The notes: generated by a model from the sequence alone, not told the origin. DNA of 64,000 nt from CAZJYI01 sp964550025 (GCA_964550025.1 CAZJYI010000045.1:11288-75287), one strand, 5' to 3'. Counted from the stretch's first letter, positions 17,801 through 25,738 are shown. Numbers and translations: made by a program.

Positions 17801-20763
17801 CCCCGCCGGTGGTCTACTCGAACCGCGTGGATTCGCTGACTCCCGGCACGGTCTACTACTACACGTACCGCGCCGCCAACTCCAACGGCACACGCTGGGC
17901 CAAGCCGAGCGCGTCGTTCAAGACCATTGGCCTGCCTGAGGTGAACAACGGCTCGGGCGCCGTTCCCGAGAGGGGTTCCGCCGTGCTTACCGGCCAATTG
18001 ACGGCCGGAACGGAAGCGGATGTCACGATCTACTGGGGCGCTTCCGACGGCGGCACGAACGCGTTCGACTGGGCGTTCACGAACGTCATCGGGCATCTCG
18101 CCGAAGGCGTGTCCTTCTCGACCGGCACGACCACCGGGCTGCTGTATGGCCTGCAATACTACTACCGCTGCTACGCCTCCAACGAAGCCGGAGAAGCCTG
18201 GGCGAACTCGACGACGGGCTTCGTGACGCGCGTCCCCATGCCGCGGCAGAACGGACTGATCGCCAGGGCGTACGACACGATCCAGGGAGACACCTACCTC
18301 GATCCCATCAGCAATCTGGACGCCCGGACTCCGGACGGCACCTACACGTTCACGGGGGTTGTCGACTACGGCAACTTCACGCCCATGGCCGTCGACTACC
18401 CCGCCCTGACGGACGGTAACACCATCACCCTGTCCTGGAGGGGGTACTTCGTGGCCGAGGCCGGCACATACACCTTCGGAACGCAGAGCGACGACGGCAG
18501 CGTCGTCTACATGGACCTCAACGAGGACGGCGACTTCGCCGACCCCGGAGAGATGGTCGTCGACAACAAGGGCCTCCACGGCATGAGGGACCGAACCGGT
18601 GAGGTCACCCCCGGCGCCGGCGACATCCCGATTGCGATTGCGTTCTACGAGAACGGCGGCGGCGAGGGCATGCGCGCCAGGTGGAAGAAGGGCGGCGGCC
18701 TTGCCTTCGGTTCCCTGGACGTCCTGGACTGCGATTCCGGTGATTTTCTGACGGGTTTCGGGCCGCCGGTCGTGGCCATCGAGAACCACCCGCCCACCAA
18801 CATCACGGCTTCCTCCGCGACATGGAAGGCCTCGCTGGCCGCCCAAGGCACCGTTTTCGACGTTCGCGTCTACTGGGGCACGGCGAACGGCGGAACCAAC
18901 GCTAACACCTGGGCAAACACAAACTGGATCGGCGCGTACACGAACGTTGCGCACGCGGATCTCACCCACAATGCCGCGGGGCTTGCTCCCGATACGACGT
19001 ACTTCTACACGTTCGCCGCATCCAACGCGGCCACGAACCTGTGGGCATCACCGAGCAGGAGTTTTGCCACCATGGGGGCGCTGGTGGTCAGCAACGCCGC
19101 GCCCACGGGCATCGTGCAGACCGCGGCCACGCTGAACGGCCGGGTCGCCTCCGGCGGCAGTGGCGAGGCGTTCATCTACTGGGGGCCGCTCGACGGCGGT
19201 ACAAACAAGGCGAGCTGGGCGAACCCCGTGGCCCTGGGCACGGTGCTGACGCCCGCGGACCTGTCGGCCGGCGCAACCGGCTTGCTGGCGGGGAAGCCGT
19301 ACTTCTACCGCTGCTACGCAACAAACGCGGGCGGCGACGGCTGGGCCGCCGAGAGCGTCGAGTTCACGACGGCCGTGGCGCAGGTCTCGGTCGATGATGT
19401 GGCCGTGGCAGAGGGAGACGCCGGCACGGTTGACGCGGCATTCACGATCACGTTGTCCGCGACGAGCGGACCGCCCGTGTCCTTGAGTTACGAGACTTCC
19501 AACGGCACAGCCGAGGCCGGTGCCGACTACACGGCGGCCGGCGGCACGCTCGTGATCCCGTCGGGCGCGACAAGCACCCAGGTTACGGTCAGCGTTCACG
19601 GTGACGGCGTGGGGGAATACCCGTCCGAGAGCTTCACATTGCAGCTGAGCGCTCCGGTCAATTGCGAGCTCGCCGACGCTTCGGGCAGCTGTACAATCAT
19701 CGACGACGAGCTGGCCGCCACCCTCGACCGCTGGGGGTATTGGATGAAGGTGAGCTTCACCGGCTACAACGGCACGCGGACGCTCATGAACTTCCCGGCC
19801 CTGGTCAGGCTGGACGAAAGCCTGGACGGTTTCCTGTACTCCTGTTTCGACTCGGCGACAGGCGATGACCTGCGTTTTGCGAACGCCGGCCGCACGGAGT
19901 TGCTCAACCACGAGATCGAGGAGTGGGACACCAACGGCGAATCAACCGTCTGGGTGCAGTTACCCCGGCTCCCGCCCGGGGGCACCAGTATCTGGGCGTA
20001 CTGGGGGGAACCGGGGGTGAGTGCGCCCGCATCCACGACCAACGGGGCGGTGTGGTCGGCCGGGTATCGCGGGGTGTGGCATCTCAAGGAGGAACAGGCC
20101 GGCACCAGCGCCAATGGACTGTACGTGGACTCGACCGCCAACGACAACGACGGCAACGACCGCGTTTCGCACACCGACCAGGGCGGCGTGATCAACGGCG
20201 GCCAGCGTTTCGACGGTAACGACTACGTCGACTGCGGCAACGCCGCCGGTATGAACTTCAATACGGCCACCGCTATTACCGTGAGCGCGTGGATTAAGAG
20301 CGCCGCCGGCGCCAACGGGCACATCGTCAATACGGGCGGCGGGTGGGGGGAGTCCGGCTACTCCATGTGGTGGTACAATGGCCGCATCCGCGTGGAGATG
20401 AACCCGTCCGGCGGGTACTACGACAACACGGCGCCCTCGGCGGGCGAATGGCACCACCTGGCCGTGACGTGGGACGACGCCGGCGACAACGTGTGGCGAA
20501 CCTACATCGACGGCGCCCAGGCGCCGACCACGCGATCGTTCAACGGGCCGATCGGGGCCAACCACCACAACCTCAACATCGGCCGCAACGCCAGCCGCGG
20601 GCACTACTTCAACGGCCACATAGACGAAGTGAGACTCAGCGACAAGGCCCGCTCCGCCGACTGGATCCGGGCCTCATACTCCAACCAGGTCTCCGGGTCC
20701 GCGTTCGTGACCTTTGACCGCGCAATCTGGAAGCCGCGGGCGAGCGTGTTTATGCTCAGGTAG
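11545..20763 (+). CDS. 3' part of the giant surface protein: LTD, Calx-beta, DUF2341, LamG and PA14 modules
   Basis: Genuine coding in this frame begins near 11620; the first 25 codons are overlap with the previous frame. Domains in order, by base position: lamin-tail (11700-12080, 12140-12640), Ig-like (12700-12960), fibronectin-III-like modules with ITGATLNG...YYRCYASNAYG motifs (about nine copies to 19370), Calx-beta (13870-14200, 19380-19710), DUF2341 (14215-14560, 16640-16960, 19720-20040), LamG/concanavalin-like (14570-15200, 16980-17600, 20080-20740) and PA14-like (15850-16310, 18250-18760). The DUF2341-LamG pair recurs three times. The C-terminus (SVFMLR) shows no sortase, PEP-CTERM or type IX sorting signal. 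Such mosaics are usually secreted adhesins or polymer-binding surface proteins; that role is inferred. Restoring the frame gives about 3990 residues. Confidence 0.82.
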   Translation: MAAGAGRRGTLARGADDGGAGRGALDYGGHWRASATIDGSPGEVDPTPPDKVVVNELMAHTDYSNPLHPEYDSNDWIELLNSGASTVSLAGWYLSDQASDLKKWAIPGAATIGPGSRITFDEVSGFHSPITNGFGLNKAGEQVFLSYLPGTSEDRVVDCVRFKGQESGTALGRYPDGGDWWYALAPTTNAPNAVPTADVIVSEIMYHPQPTPDNPEDNDNDEYVEILNTGGVAVDLWNASGTWRIDGGVEYTFPPNTTLGAGGALVVVSFDPADPDAMREFRNAYGVTNGEVTILGPWSGRLSNRGERVALERPQAPDAPGDDVSWVIVDEAIYFDRDPWPAETDGTGRPLERVVADRSGNNPANWRAGFWSSPGFETPGFRIDTPAYGETVLLGSTVPLSVAIDASSVSGSVHQVEFVLDGSSICVTAAPPYRCSLGPMTNTGLHTVLAMLTDDGGVHTSRQVVVNVAVVDNGAGATSVGITGATLNGSLSNDGSADITIYWGAGDGGTNKTAWSNSVVLGRQTGSFSGSVTGLVASGTHYYRCYASNAYGHAWAASATSFVTYPPGVSLTLAGSPFMENGGTATVSAVVSSISASNVAVGLVFAGDAIPAGDYLSSATSVTVSAGSPSGSITLTGQNDSEVEPPESIIVAIDSIANGTTCSPHTVTAQIISDDPRIINTGASNVTDSTATLGGNLTHGSSSPVTIFWGPTDGETNASAWAGTNSLGTLNEGPFADTLTGLLANRTYYYRCYASNAEGDAWAATSVAFATDPPAVSVGDVTTSEGDSGSRDAVFTVSLSAASAVPVSVNYSTADGTALSPADYASTSGLLVVAPGLSSGEIAVPVVGDAIDEWPSEDFFVNVSNPTNCVIADAQGVGTIADDDVDVTLIYWPYKMKITFSGYDKDEALSDFPALVTFDTNLVNFAYSQFDVGGNPDDPWSSLRFANSNVTALLNYEVEDWNTNGRSAVWVQVPELDGTNCHIWAYWGNPDATNTPAYATNGAAWSAGYKGVWHMHQADATDSTAARHHGTAHGSVTPVSDGLIAGANDFDADADYIAVPDSDDFTLSGDYSLSAWIRSDAIGNQNEGFVGTYTGGSRGFIFALQNNGANTLRCWAGGTWRSSDTGVAEGEWKHVVYTRGDSQGRFYIDGRLVRSRGDAVAGSNGGQLHLGGAGTSWGSNRFDGRLDEVRVAGMMRSSNWVWACWFNQISNDVFTTFGDVQAADTSVPSMFVVYGATNVVDTSAHLTARLTSEGTAPASVWVYWGTADGGQIVSNWANTNAFGPVTQPPDVDYSHAATGLAANTHYYYAYRAANSNGATWAASSFSTVGPPAPHNSGGATNLGIGTATLQGSLTNASPASVTVYWGPVDGGTDASAWATSAVIGQVAGNASFATNVSGLLYGIRYTYRCYATNAYGDKWADPTDFTSSAAGEPYAPGLIAGSVSGNINTTTPNPGTATNMGPELAKSSSKPPWADNTTFIYSGEMYFNGGSHHFIESIDDRVWLEIDGTVVMNNGSWNDVSGSPLLQKPPGWYPFELRMSNGGGGAGRVQINPGFQYNTNGVDTLADGDHWYPEDDGAMSLFRHASSNAADFLTVGIENTGASNVTAGAAELTGLLSASGAVFHVWLHWGTSNAGTNDTWDHSVFMGAYTNVPEVSFSHAVSGLAPETAFYYTYRASNAVANTWAQPAVAFATAADLTQWSRQARITFAGYDSGETLHDFPLLVVFSTNITGFSYDQVASPDGHDLRFADSGGEMLAYEIESWDTNGRSLVWVRIPELEATGTDSVWAYWGNGGASRPAYTTNGAVWTANYNGVWHMVHADARDSTAAGHHGTAQGSVTPVTGGPLGPANDFDADVDYIAVPDSDDFTLAADYSVSAWIDSDSLGDDEGFVGTHDGDGFIFALQNDGNNTLRFWANSNWRSSDAAIADGQWKYVVYARSGTRGRFYIDGGLVRTRTDAIAGDDGGELHLGAGGTSWGGDRFDGTLDEVRISAAERSADWVRACWLSQASNESFNAFGDVEPVNPYVPRIHNALGAADVTSTSAWIRATLTSTGTAPTEVWCYWGTADAGTNLTWAFANAFGVNAAPPPVVYSNRVDSLTPGTVYYYTYRAANSNGTRWAKPSASFKTIGLPEVNNGSGAVPERGSAVLTGQLTAGTEADVTIYWGASDGGTNAFDWAFTNVIGHLAEGVSFSTGTTTGLLYGLQYYYRCYASNEAGEAWANSTTGFVTRVPMPRQNGLIARAYDTIQGDTYLDPISNLDARTPDGTYTFTGVVDYGNFTPMAVDYPALTDGNTITLSWRGYFVAEAGTYTFGTQSDDGSVVYMDLNEDGDFADPGEMVVDNKGLHGMRDRTGEVTPGAGDIPIAIAFYENGGGEGMRARWKKGGGLAFGSLDVLDCDSGDFLTGFGPPVVAIENHPPTNITASSATWKASLAAQGTVFDVRVYWGTANGGTNANTWANTNWIGAYTNVAHADLTHNAAGLAPDTTYFYTFAASNAATNLWASPSRSFATMGALVVSNAAPTGIVQTAATLNGRVASGGSGEAFIYWGPLDGGTNKASWANPVALGTVLTPADLSAGATGLLAGKPYFYRCYATNAGGDGWAAESVEFTTAVAQVSVDDVAVAEGDAGTVDAAFTITLSATSGPPVSLSYETSNGTAEAGADYTAAGGTLVIPSGATSTQVTVSVHGDGVGEYPSESFTLQLSAPVNCELADASGSCTIIDDELAATLDRWGYWMKVSFTGYNGTRTLMNFPALVRLDESLDGFLYSCFDSATGDDLRFANAGRTELLNHEIEEWDTNGESTVWVQLPRLPPGGTSIWAYWGEPGVSAPASTTNGAVWSAGYRGVWHLKEEQAGTSANGLYVDSTANDNDGNDRVSHTDQGGVINGGQRFDGNDYVDCGNAAGMNFNTATAITVSAWIKSAAGANGHIVNTGGGWGESGYSMWWYNGRIRVEMNPSGGYYDNTAPSAGEWHHLAVTWDDAGDNVWRTYIDGAQAPTTRSFNGPIGANHHNLNIGRNASRGHYFNGHIDEVRLSDKARSADWIRASYSNQVSGSAFVTFDRAIWKPRASVFMLR

Positions 20764-21087
20764 ACGACGGTGACCGGTAGCCGTTCACGGGACTGCTGCT
20801 CTCCCTGTTCCCGCTCTGCGTTCACCGGGATTGCTCTCACCCCCGCTCCGTTGCGAACGGGCGCCTGCCTGTAGCGCGGAAATCCGTCTTGTCGCGCCGT
20901 AGCCGAGCGAAGGCGGATCCGCGCGTGAGCATGGCCGGCGAATGGGTGGAGAGAGGTGTGATCGGAGGGCTGACTTCTTGCGCACCATTCTCGTTCCCAT
21001 GCACCTGCGCGGAACGGATTTCCGCGCTACGGGAGACCGGCACCGGGTTGAGCCAGGCCGTGAACGGCTACGGCAACCGGGGACTTG
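20764..21087. other. Convergent intergenic region
   Basis: This 324-base region lies between the 3' ends of the giant surface gene and the small secreted-protein gene. Half of it is the inverted-repeat element at 20871-21030. No gene and no classic hairpin-plus-T-run terminator was seen, although the repeat could fold in both transcripts. Confidence 0.45.
20871..21030. repeat. GTAG/CTAC inverted-repeat element (REP doublet)
   Basis: Perfect 17-bp inverted arms, GTAGCGCGGAAATCCGT (20871-20887) and its complement (21014-21030), enclose about 126 bases. The GTAG head at one end and CTAC at the other match the layout of REP doublets handled by RAYT transposases. Confidence 0.7.
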
Positions 21088-21807
21088 TCACGGGGAGGCG
21101 CCTTGCTCGGGAGTGAAACGAATCCGCCGCCGTGTCGCCGTGGGGACCTCCCTGCGAGCGCGGGTCTTCAGGCGGTAGAACTTGGACTTGTCCTGGGGGT
21201 CGATGGCGATATCGAACGCACGCTGAGCCGTGTCCGCCGTACGGCGGACGCGGGCGTTGCGTTCGGCGACCCATTGCTGTAGGGCAGTGGAGGACTCGAC
21301 CGTCAGGATGCTGGGTTGGGGGGAGGCGAGCCGCAGCGTCCCGCTGAGCGTGGACAGGGATGCCAGGCCGAACTCCTCGATATCTGAGACGATGGCCGCG
21401 TAGAGATCCTCCTGGTCCACAAGCAGGCCGAAGATGTAGACCTTGTACGCAGTGGTGTTCGCCGAGACGTTGACCGCAAGGCCAGAGCGATAGGGAATCC
21501 GCAAGGGGCGCGTCAAGGTGTTGAAGGCGACCGAGTACGTCAGGGTGGACCGGAAATACGAACCGCCCGACGACGCGTCGGGCCGCAGATACAGTTGCAT
21601 CGGTTCCGCGCTGTTCTTCCATGCGTCGTTGAAGACAATGTGCTCGACGATGAAGACCTTGTTCGACTCCGGCAGCAGCATCGCCTTGTCCGATTTGCAC
21701 CAGAGGGTAACGACCTTGGCCTCGACCTCCCCGTTTGCCGCCGGAACAAACAGGGCCGCCAACACGGCCGTCACGATTGCGACTCTCAACCATCGGAGTG
21801 TCTTCAT
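21088..21807 (-). CDS. Secreted protein of unknown function (239 residues)
   Basis: The ATG at 21807 follows a GGAGG site (GGAGGAACCCTC) and opens a clean signal peptide (MKTLRWLRVAIVTAVLAALF...ANGEV); the frame is open further upstream but reads repeat-like DNA without a plausible start. The mature region is beta-rich (VFIVEHIVFNDAWKN, STLTYSVAFNTLTRPLRIPY). It ends with KFYRLKTRARREVP, resembling the FYRL ending of many secreted Verrucomicrobia-like proteins, followed by a basic tail. No catalytic motif is recognised. The next gene downstream is convergent, so it is probably transcribed alone or with the small membrane protein upstream. Confidence 0.7.
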   Translation of the reverse strand: MKTLRWLRVAIVTAVLAALFVPAANGEVEAKVVTLWCKSDKAMLLPESNKVFIVEHIVFNDAWKNSAEPMQLYLRPDASSGGSYFRSTLTYSVAFNTLTRPLRIPYRSGLAVNVSANTTAYKVYIFGLLVDQEDLYAAIVSDIEEFGLASLSTLSGTLRLASPQPSILTVESSTALQQWVAERNARVRRTADTAQRAFDIAIDPQDKSKFYRLKTRARREVPTATRRRIRFTPEQGASP

Positions 21808-22022
21808 GAGGGTTCCTCCATACTGTCTGTCTGCACCACTCACCGCAACAAAGCTTACTTCGTCCGCGCCGCGCGTGTCAACGGCGGATCTCTCTTGCCG
21901 GTTTCGCCTCGAGGTATTCCCGAGACGGCGTGAATGACGCGCCTTGGGGACCCGAGCCGAAGGCGCGGTTTTCAACGGTCGTTCCCCAGCGACCGGCTCG
22001 CAACTCCACGCGCTCCCCATGA

Positions 22023-22340
22023 CTACTGCTGCTTCATCTCCAACGTCTCGCCCCTCTCTCCTCGCTGGAGCTCCCAGACGATGCGCAGCATGGAGATCTT
22101 GACGTGCGCCCAGGTCTTCATGAGAGCGACATTGACCATGCCCGTCATTGCCACGAACAGGCCGAAGGCAAGGATCCGGGGATTGTCGGTCGAGCACATC
22201 ATCCCCGCACCGCCGCCTGCGATAAGGACGCAGACTACGGACCATTTCTTGTACACACGTTGAAGCTCATCGATCTGGCCTGCAACGTCACGTTCCTGCC
22301 ATTTGCCGATCAACTTCTCGGACCATGCTGACTCTGCCAT
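22023..22340 (-). CDS. Small two-helix membrane protein
   Basis: The 105-residue product starts at MAESAWSEKLIG, with AAAGGA upstream of the ATG at 22340; a longer open frame upstream reads intergenic palindromes and was not accepted. An amphipathic N-terminal part (IDELQRVYKKW) precedes two hydrophobic segments, roughly residues 36-52 and 58-75. A conserved-looking KTWAHVKISMLRIVWELQR helix follows. This layout suggests an inner-membrane accessory protein, but I do not recognise the family. The secreted-protein gene 215 bases downstream reads the same way and could be co-transcribed. Confidence 0.65.
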   Translation of the reverse strand: MAESAWSEKLIGKWQERDVAGQIDELQRVYKKWSVVCVLIAGGGAGMMCSTDNPRILAFGLFVAMTGMVNVALMKTWAHVKISMLRIVWELQRGERGETLEMKQQ

Positions 22341-22624
22341 TTTGCGTCCTTTCTCGGTGACGACGGTTACACCGTGCACCGTGGGTTTCCTGGTCGAGCG
22401 CCTCCCCGTAGAGCACATCCCCGCTGTTCTGTCAACCGACGCTCGCCCCGCTGCCTCTGTTTCGAGTAAGCGTAACCGAGTAAGGGTGGCGGTTAAGGGT
22501 GCGAGCAAGTGTTCGGACCGACCGAGGGCCACACTTGATCGATCCACTTTGTCGCACACTTCGCTCTCCCCGTCCACGCCCGGCGGAAGGGAAGCACATG
22601 GCTCGTGCCTGGCTCCCTCGTCCA

Positions 22625-22696
22625 CCGTAATCGTCGCGCGTAGTCGCCGTCCGATCCTTCCGCTCTTCGGTGGACGATTACGCGCGACGATTACGG
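22625..22696. repeat. Long hairpin, 21-bp arms
   Basis: Arms at 22625-22645 and 22676-22696 are complementary over 21 bp with one mismatch (core CGTAATCGTCGCGCG) and enclose a 30-base loop. No T-run follows on either strand, so it is not a typical intrinsic terminator. Confidence 0.7.
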
Positions 22697-22951
22697 AATA
22701 CGATTTCCTCCGGTCATTCGATTCACGTTGCCCTCGCCAACAACAATATCCGGACGGCTCGAATTCCGTCATACAACGGCGGTGGTTTCCCGGGTGGATT
22801 TGGGCTGCCGGGCGGGGTGGACTACGGCAATGCGTCCCCTCTTGAGCGGACCTTTCCACACGGCGAGCACCACAACTGTGCCGACAGGGTGAGCATAGGG
22901 CTTTCCTTGTCCTTCCGAAGCCCATTGGGCGAAGGAGGAAGCCGGTGAATA

Positions 22952-23006
22952 GTAGCGCGGGTGTTCGACCCGCGCACCCCGACCGCTCACTCACGCTCGC
23001 GGCTAC
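22952..23006. repeat. GTAG/CTAC palindrome after the last sulfatase gene
   Basis: The element starts with GTAG (22952), contains the perfect 7-bp stem GCGCGGG/CCCGCGC (22956-22976) and ends with CTAC (23003-23006). It lies 15 bases beyond the stop codon of the sulfatase gene that closes the locus. Confidence 0.6.
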
Positions 23007-23021
23007 TGGGACGACAGCACA

Positions 23022-24644
23022 CTAGTCCAGCAACCCTGGGTAGGGCCCTGGCACGCTCTTCAGGTAGTCCCTCAGCAGACCCTGCATCTTCTCCAGGCCG
23101 GGTCTGAATCGTGGCTCCCGCGCGAGATTGTACTTCTCAGTCGGATCGCTCTTCAAATGGTAGAGCTGGTCCCGTGCGAAGTAGTTCGGCGCCCATGGCG
23201 TGCCCTTGGGATCACTCAGTTGCCAGCGCTCGAACGCGAAGCCTCCCGGCTTCATACCAAGCTGGAAGTAGCGGCCGTCTTCGAGAAACGGGTACTTGTC
23301 CTTCATCCAGGGGTGCTTCTCGAGCATCTCGCCGTAGTAGTACTCCTTCGCCTCGGCCACGCGTTCCTCGCGTGTGCGCTGGAGGCTCGGCGGCACGTAG
23401 AAAGCCACGTAGCTCCAGTCTTTCGTCGTAACCGCGCGGGTCAGGCCGATCTCGCTGTAGACCGCTTCGCGCCAGTCCTTCGGCTGATCGCCTTTGAAGA
23501 TCGGGGCCAAGCTTCTGCCATCGAGTATCATACCCTCCGGTGGCTCAACGCCGGCCAACTCGAAGAAGGTCGGTGCGAAGTCCACGTTCTGTACCAGCTC
23601 TTGCGGCCGTCCCGGTTTGATGACGCCCGGCCAGTAGGCCATGATCTGCGTGCGTATGCCCCCCTGGTAGCAGGTGCCCTTGGAGCGGTACTCCATGCCG
23701 TTGTCGTTGTAATAGACGATCAGCGTGTCTTTCTCCAACCCCAGTTCCCTCAGCTTGGTCTGGATGGCGCCGATCCCGTCGTCGAGCCACGTTGCTGCCC
23801 GGTTCTTCCTGGGAATGCCCGCCGCCTTGGTGCGCTCCAGCACGGATTCGCGCGACGGCTGTACGCCGGTGATCGGCGCATCGAGCACGCCCATGCCGCT
23901 CTTGCGGGGATCGCCGGTCAGCGACGCGAAGGTGTCCGGCACGTGCATGAGCGTCGGAGAGAAATAGAGATACCAGGACTCGTCCTTGTTCTCTTCGATG
24001 AAGTCGATGGCCGCCTTGGTGTTCCACTCCTGGTTGTGCACGTTGCAGCCGGTGGCAACCAGCGTCTTGTCGTCGTTCGGATTCCCGCCGTACACGGCCT
24101 GCGCGAAGTCAAAGCCGTACTGTTTGATCGAGTTGGCGATAGCCTCCTGGTTGCTGCGCATCACCTTCTGGACGGCTGGGTTGCAGGGGTCGCTGCCCTT
24201 CTCGATCTGCTCGATCAGGTGCATGGTGCCGTTGAGGTGCCACTTCCCGGTGAAACCGGTCTTGTAGCCTGCCCTCTTCAGCACCCGAGGCACGTTCGGC
24301 TGACCGTCGACAAAACCGAGATTCCACAGGATACGGGTCACGCCCTCGGCCGTGTTGCCCTGTTTGAAGTACGGCTGCGGACAGCGGCTCGCAAAGTGGC
24401 CGCTCAGGCAGGTGTAGCGGCTTGGGGAACAGACGCTCGACGATACAAACCCGTTCTCGAAGAACATCCCCTCGTTGGCCAGCCTGTCAATGTTCGGAGT
24501 CAGCGCCTTGCCGCCCAGGAATCCGAAGTGGTCCCGGAACTGATCGTCGGTGATGATAAACAGAATGTTAGGCTTGCGCCTCGCCGCCGATGCTGAAACG
24601 CACAGTGCTGCCAGAAGGCTGAAAGTCAGCAGTTTCTTCACCAT
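23022..24644 (-). CDS. S1-family sulfatase, secreted
   Basis: This 540-residue protein has a signal peptide (MVKKLLTFSLLAALCVSASA). It carries the metal-binding ITDDQ segment near residue 31 and the CSPSR formylglycine motif with the catalytic Cys at residue 72. TGKWHL near 135-140 and a YNDNGMEY segment mid-protein are further family hallmarks. It should hydrolyse sulfate esters of a polysaccharide outside the cytoplasm after Cys-to-formylglycine maturation; no maturase gene is in the window. The AGGAG site and start codon lie inside the 3' end of the GH117 gene, so translation is probably coupled. The sugar specificity cannot be read from sequence; the setting suggests a galactan. Confidence 0.93.
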   Translation of the reverse strand: MVKKLLTFSLLAALCVSASAARRKPNILFIITDDQFRDHFGFLGGKALTPNIDRLANEGMFFENGFVSSSVCSPSRYTCLSGHFASRCPQPYFKQGNTAEGVTRILWNLGFVDGQPNVPRVLKRAGYKTGFTGKWHLNGTMHLIEQIEKGSDPCNPAVQKVMRSNQEAIANSIKQYGFDFAQAVYGGNPNDDKTLVATGCNVHNQEWNTKAAIDFIEENKDESWYLYFSPTLMHVPDTFASLTGDPRKSGMGVLDAPITGVQPSRESVLERTKAAGIPRKNRAATWLDDGIGAIQTKLRELGLEKDTLIVYYNDNGMEYRSKGTCYQGGIRTQIMAYWPGVIKPGRPQELVQNVDFAPTFFELAGVEPPEGMILDGRSLAPIFKGDQPKDWREAVYSEIGLTRAVTTKDWSYVAFYVPPSLQRTREERVAEAKEYYYGEMLEKHPWMKDKYPFLEDGRYFQLGMKPGGFAFERWQLSDPKGTPWAPNYFARDQLYHLKSDPTEKYNLAREPRFRPGLEKMQGLLRDYLKSVPGPYPGLLD

Positions 24645-25713
24645 GGTAGTCTCCTATTTCGTTGCGCGGATGGTACTTCTCGAAGCGCCGAATGTAGTTC
24701 CAATTCCAGGACGCGTCGTACTCGTGGCACAGTCCCCACTCGAATGCTGCCAGCGGTTCGCGTTCCGCGTCCAGATTCTTCACCAGTCCGGCGGCCTCGG
24801 GTCCCCACTTGACGTGCGACATGATCTCGAAGTTGATGCCGTCCGCCGCAAACTGGAATGTGTTTCTCTCGGGACCGTCGGTAATGAGCATCGCCCCGAT
24901 GCCGCCCCTGTAGTTCCAGACACAGACTTCGTGGCCGCTGTTGGTAATCGGGTTATAGGGTGACTTGATGTACGGGCCTTCAATCTTGTCGGCGATGGCC
25001 ACACCCCACTTGATCTCACGCCCACCAAAGGTCAACTCCTCGCCCATGGTCTCCCCTTTGTAGTAGAGGTAGAACTTGCCCCGGTAGTAGAGCAGGCAGG
25101 GATCGTGGACCTTCTGGCTGTCGAAGCTGCCCTTCTTCTTCACCAGGAAACGGTTGTCCTCTTCGCCCAGCCACTCACCATCGTCGGACGGGGACAGGAT
25201 CGGCTCCGGGAGCTTCTCCCACGGCCCGTCCGGAGACTCCGCGATGGACATGCCTATCCGGTTCTTCACGCGATTGAGGTAGGGCGCCTTGACAGTCTGA
25301 TAGACGAGGTAGAACCTGCCGTTGTGCTCCAGAACTTCGGGCGTAAACACCGCCCGGTCGTCATACGCCCCGGCCGGGCCGTGGCCGACCGCCACGCCCT
25401 GTTCTCTCCATTCCCAGCCGTCCCGCGAGGTGGCGTACCAGACCTCCGTCTTGTCCCACGGAAAGACCTTTGCTTCCGGGTCGCCGCTGCCGAAGCCGAC
25501 GGTTTCGCCGACGCCCTTCGTGTACCACGTATAGAACAGGTCGCCGACCTTCAGCACCGCGCTCGGATCGCGGCGGATTACGCCTTCCTCGAATGCGAAG
25601 TCTCCCCCCAGATCATGAAGCCGGAACTCACAGAACCACTCGTTGCCCTTCTTGTCATACCCACGCTCAATCGCGCGCCTCGACGCCGCACTCAGGTACT
25701 TTTCGTCAGTCAT
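24568..25713 (-). CDS. GH117-type glycoside hydrolase (3,6-anhydro-L-galactosidase-like), cytoplasmic
   Basis: The 381-residue product starts MTDEKYLSAASRR and has no signal peptide. It shows the five-bladed propeller landmarks of GH117: DKTEVWYATSRDGWEW, AYDDRAVFTPEVLEHNGRF, KVHDPCLLYYRGKFYLYYKG and the late CHEYDASWNWNYIRRFEKYHP. Known GH117 enzymes remove 3,6-anhydro-L-galactose from the non-reducing end of neoagaro-oligosaccharides, which fits a cytoplasmic last step after GH50/GH86 cleavage and transport. The frame runs 77 bases into the sulfatase gene, adding a tail after the expected end of the fold. The upstream spacer holds a 30-bp-armed hairpin. Agar-type specificity is inferred from family and neighbours. 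Confidence 0.85.
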   Translation of the reverse strand: MTDEKYLSAASRRAIERGYDKKGNEWFCEFRLHDLGGDFAFEEGVIRRDPSAVLKVGDLFYTWYTKGVGETVGFGSGDPEAKVFPWDKTEVWYATSRDGWEWREQGVAVGHGPAGAYDDRAVFTPEVLEHNGRFYLVYQTVKAPYLNRVKNRIGMSIAESPDGPWEKLPEPILSPSDDGEWLGEEDNRFLVKKKGSFDSQKVHDPCLLYYRGKFYLYYKGETMGEELTFGGREIKWGVAIADKIEGPYIKSPYNPITNSGHEVCVWNYRGGIGAMLITDGPERNTFQFAADGINFEIMSHVKWGPEAAGLVKNLDAEREPLAAFEWGLCHEYDASWNWNYIRRFEKYHPRNEIGDYHGEETADFQPSGSTVRFSIGGEAQA

Positions 25714-25738
25714 CTGTTTCGCACTCCCTCCGAACTGC

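Larger units (their letters stand above)
22341..23021. other. 681-base intergenic region rich in palindromes
   Basis: No gene was recognised. The region holds a 21-bp inverted repeat (22625-22696), short direct repeats around 22465-22500 (CGAGTAAG, GTAAGGGT-like words), and a GTAG/CTAC element (22952-23006) just past the stop of the last gene of the polysaccharide locus. It is where transcription of that long minus-strand cluster should end and where the promoter for the small membrane protein should lie. Confidence 0.5.

Noticed and set aside
13807..18969. Several 500-570-residue minus-strand open frames
   Set aside because: All lie opposite the repeated FN3/LamG modules, and repeat with them; they are shadows of the coding strand.
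13000..19400. CRISPR-like array or DNA tandem repeat in the giant gene
   Set aside because: The periodicity is at protein-domain scale (~280-300 bases) with diverged DNA and no identical short repeats with unique spacers.
21808..22245. 146-codon N-terminal extension of the secreted protein at 21088
   Set aside because: It reads the neighbouring gene and spacer in another frame; the ATG at 21807 has the ribosome-binding site and signal peptide.
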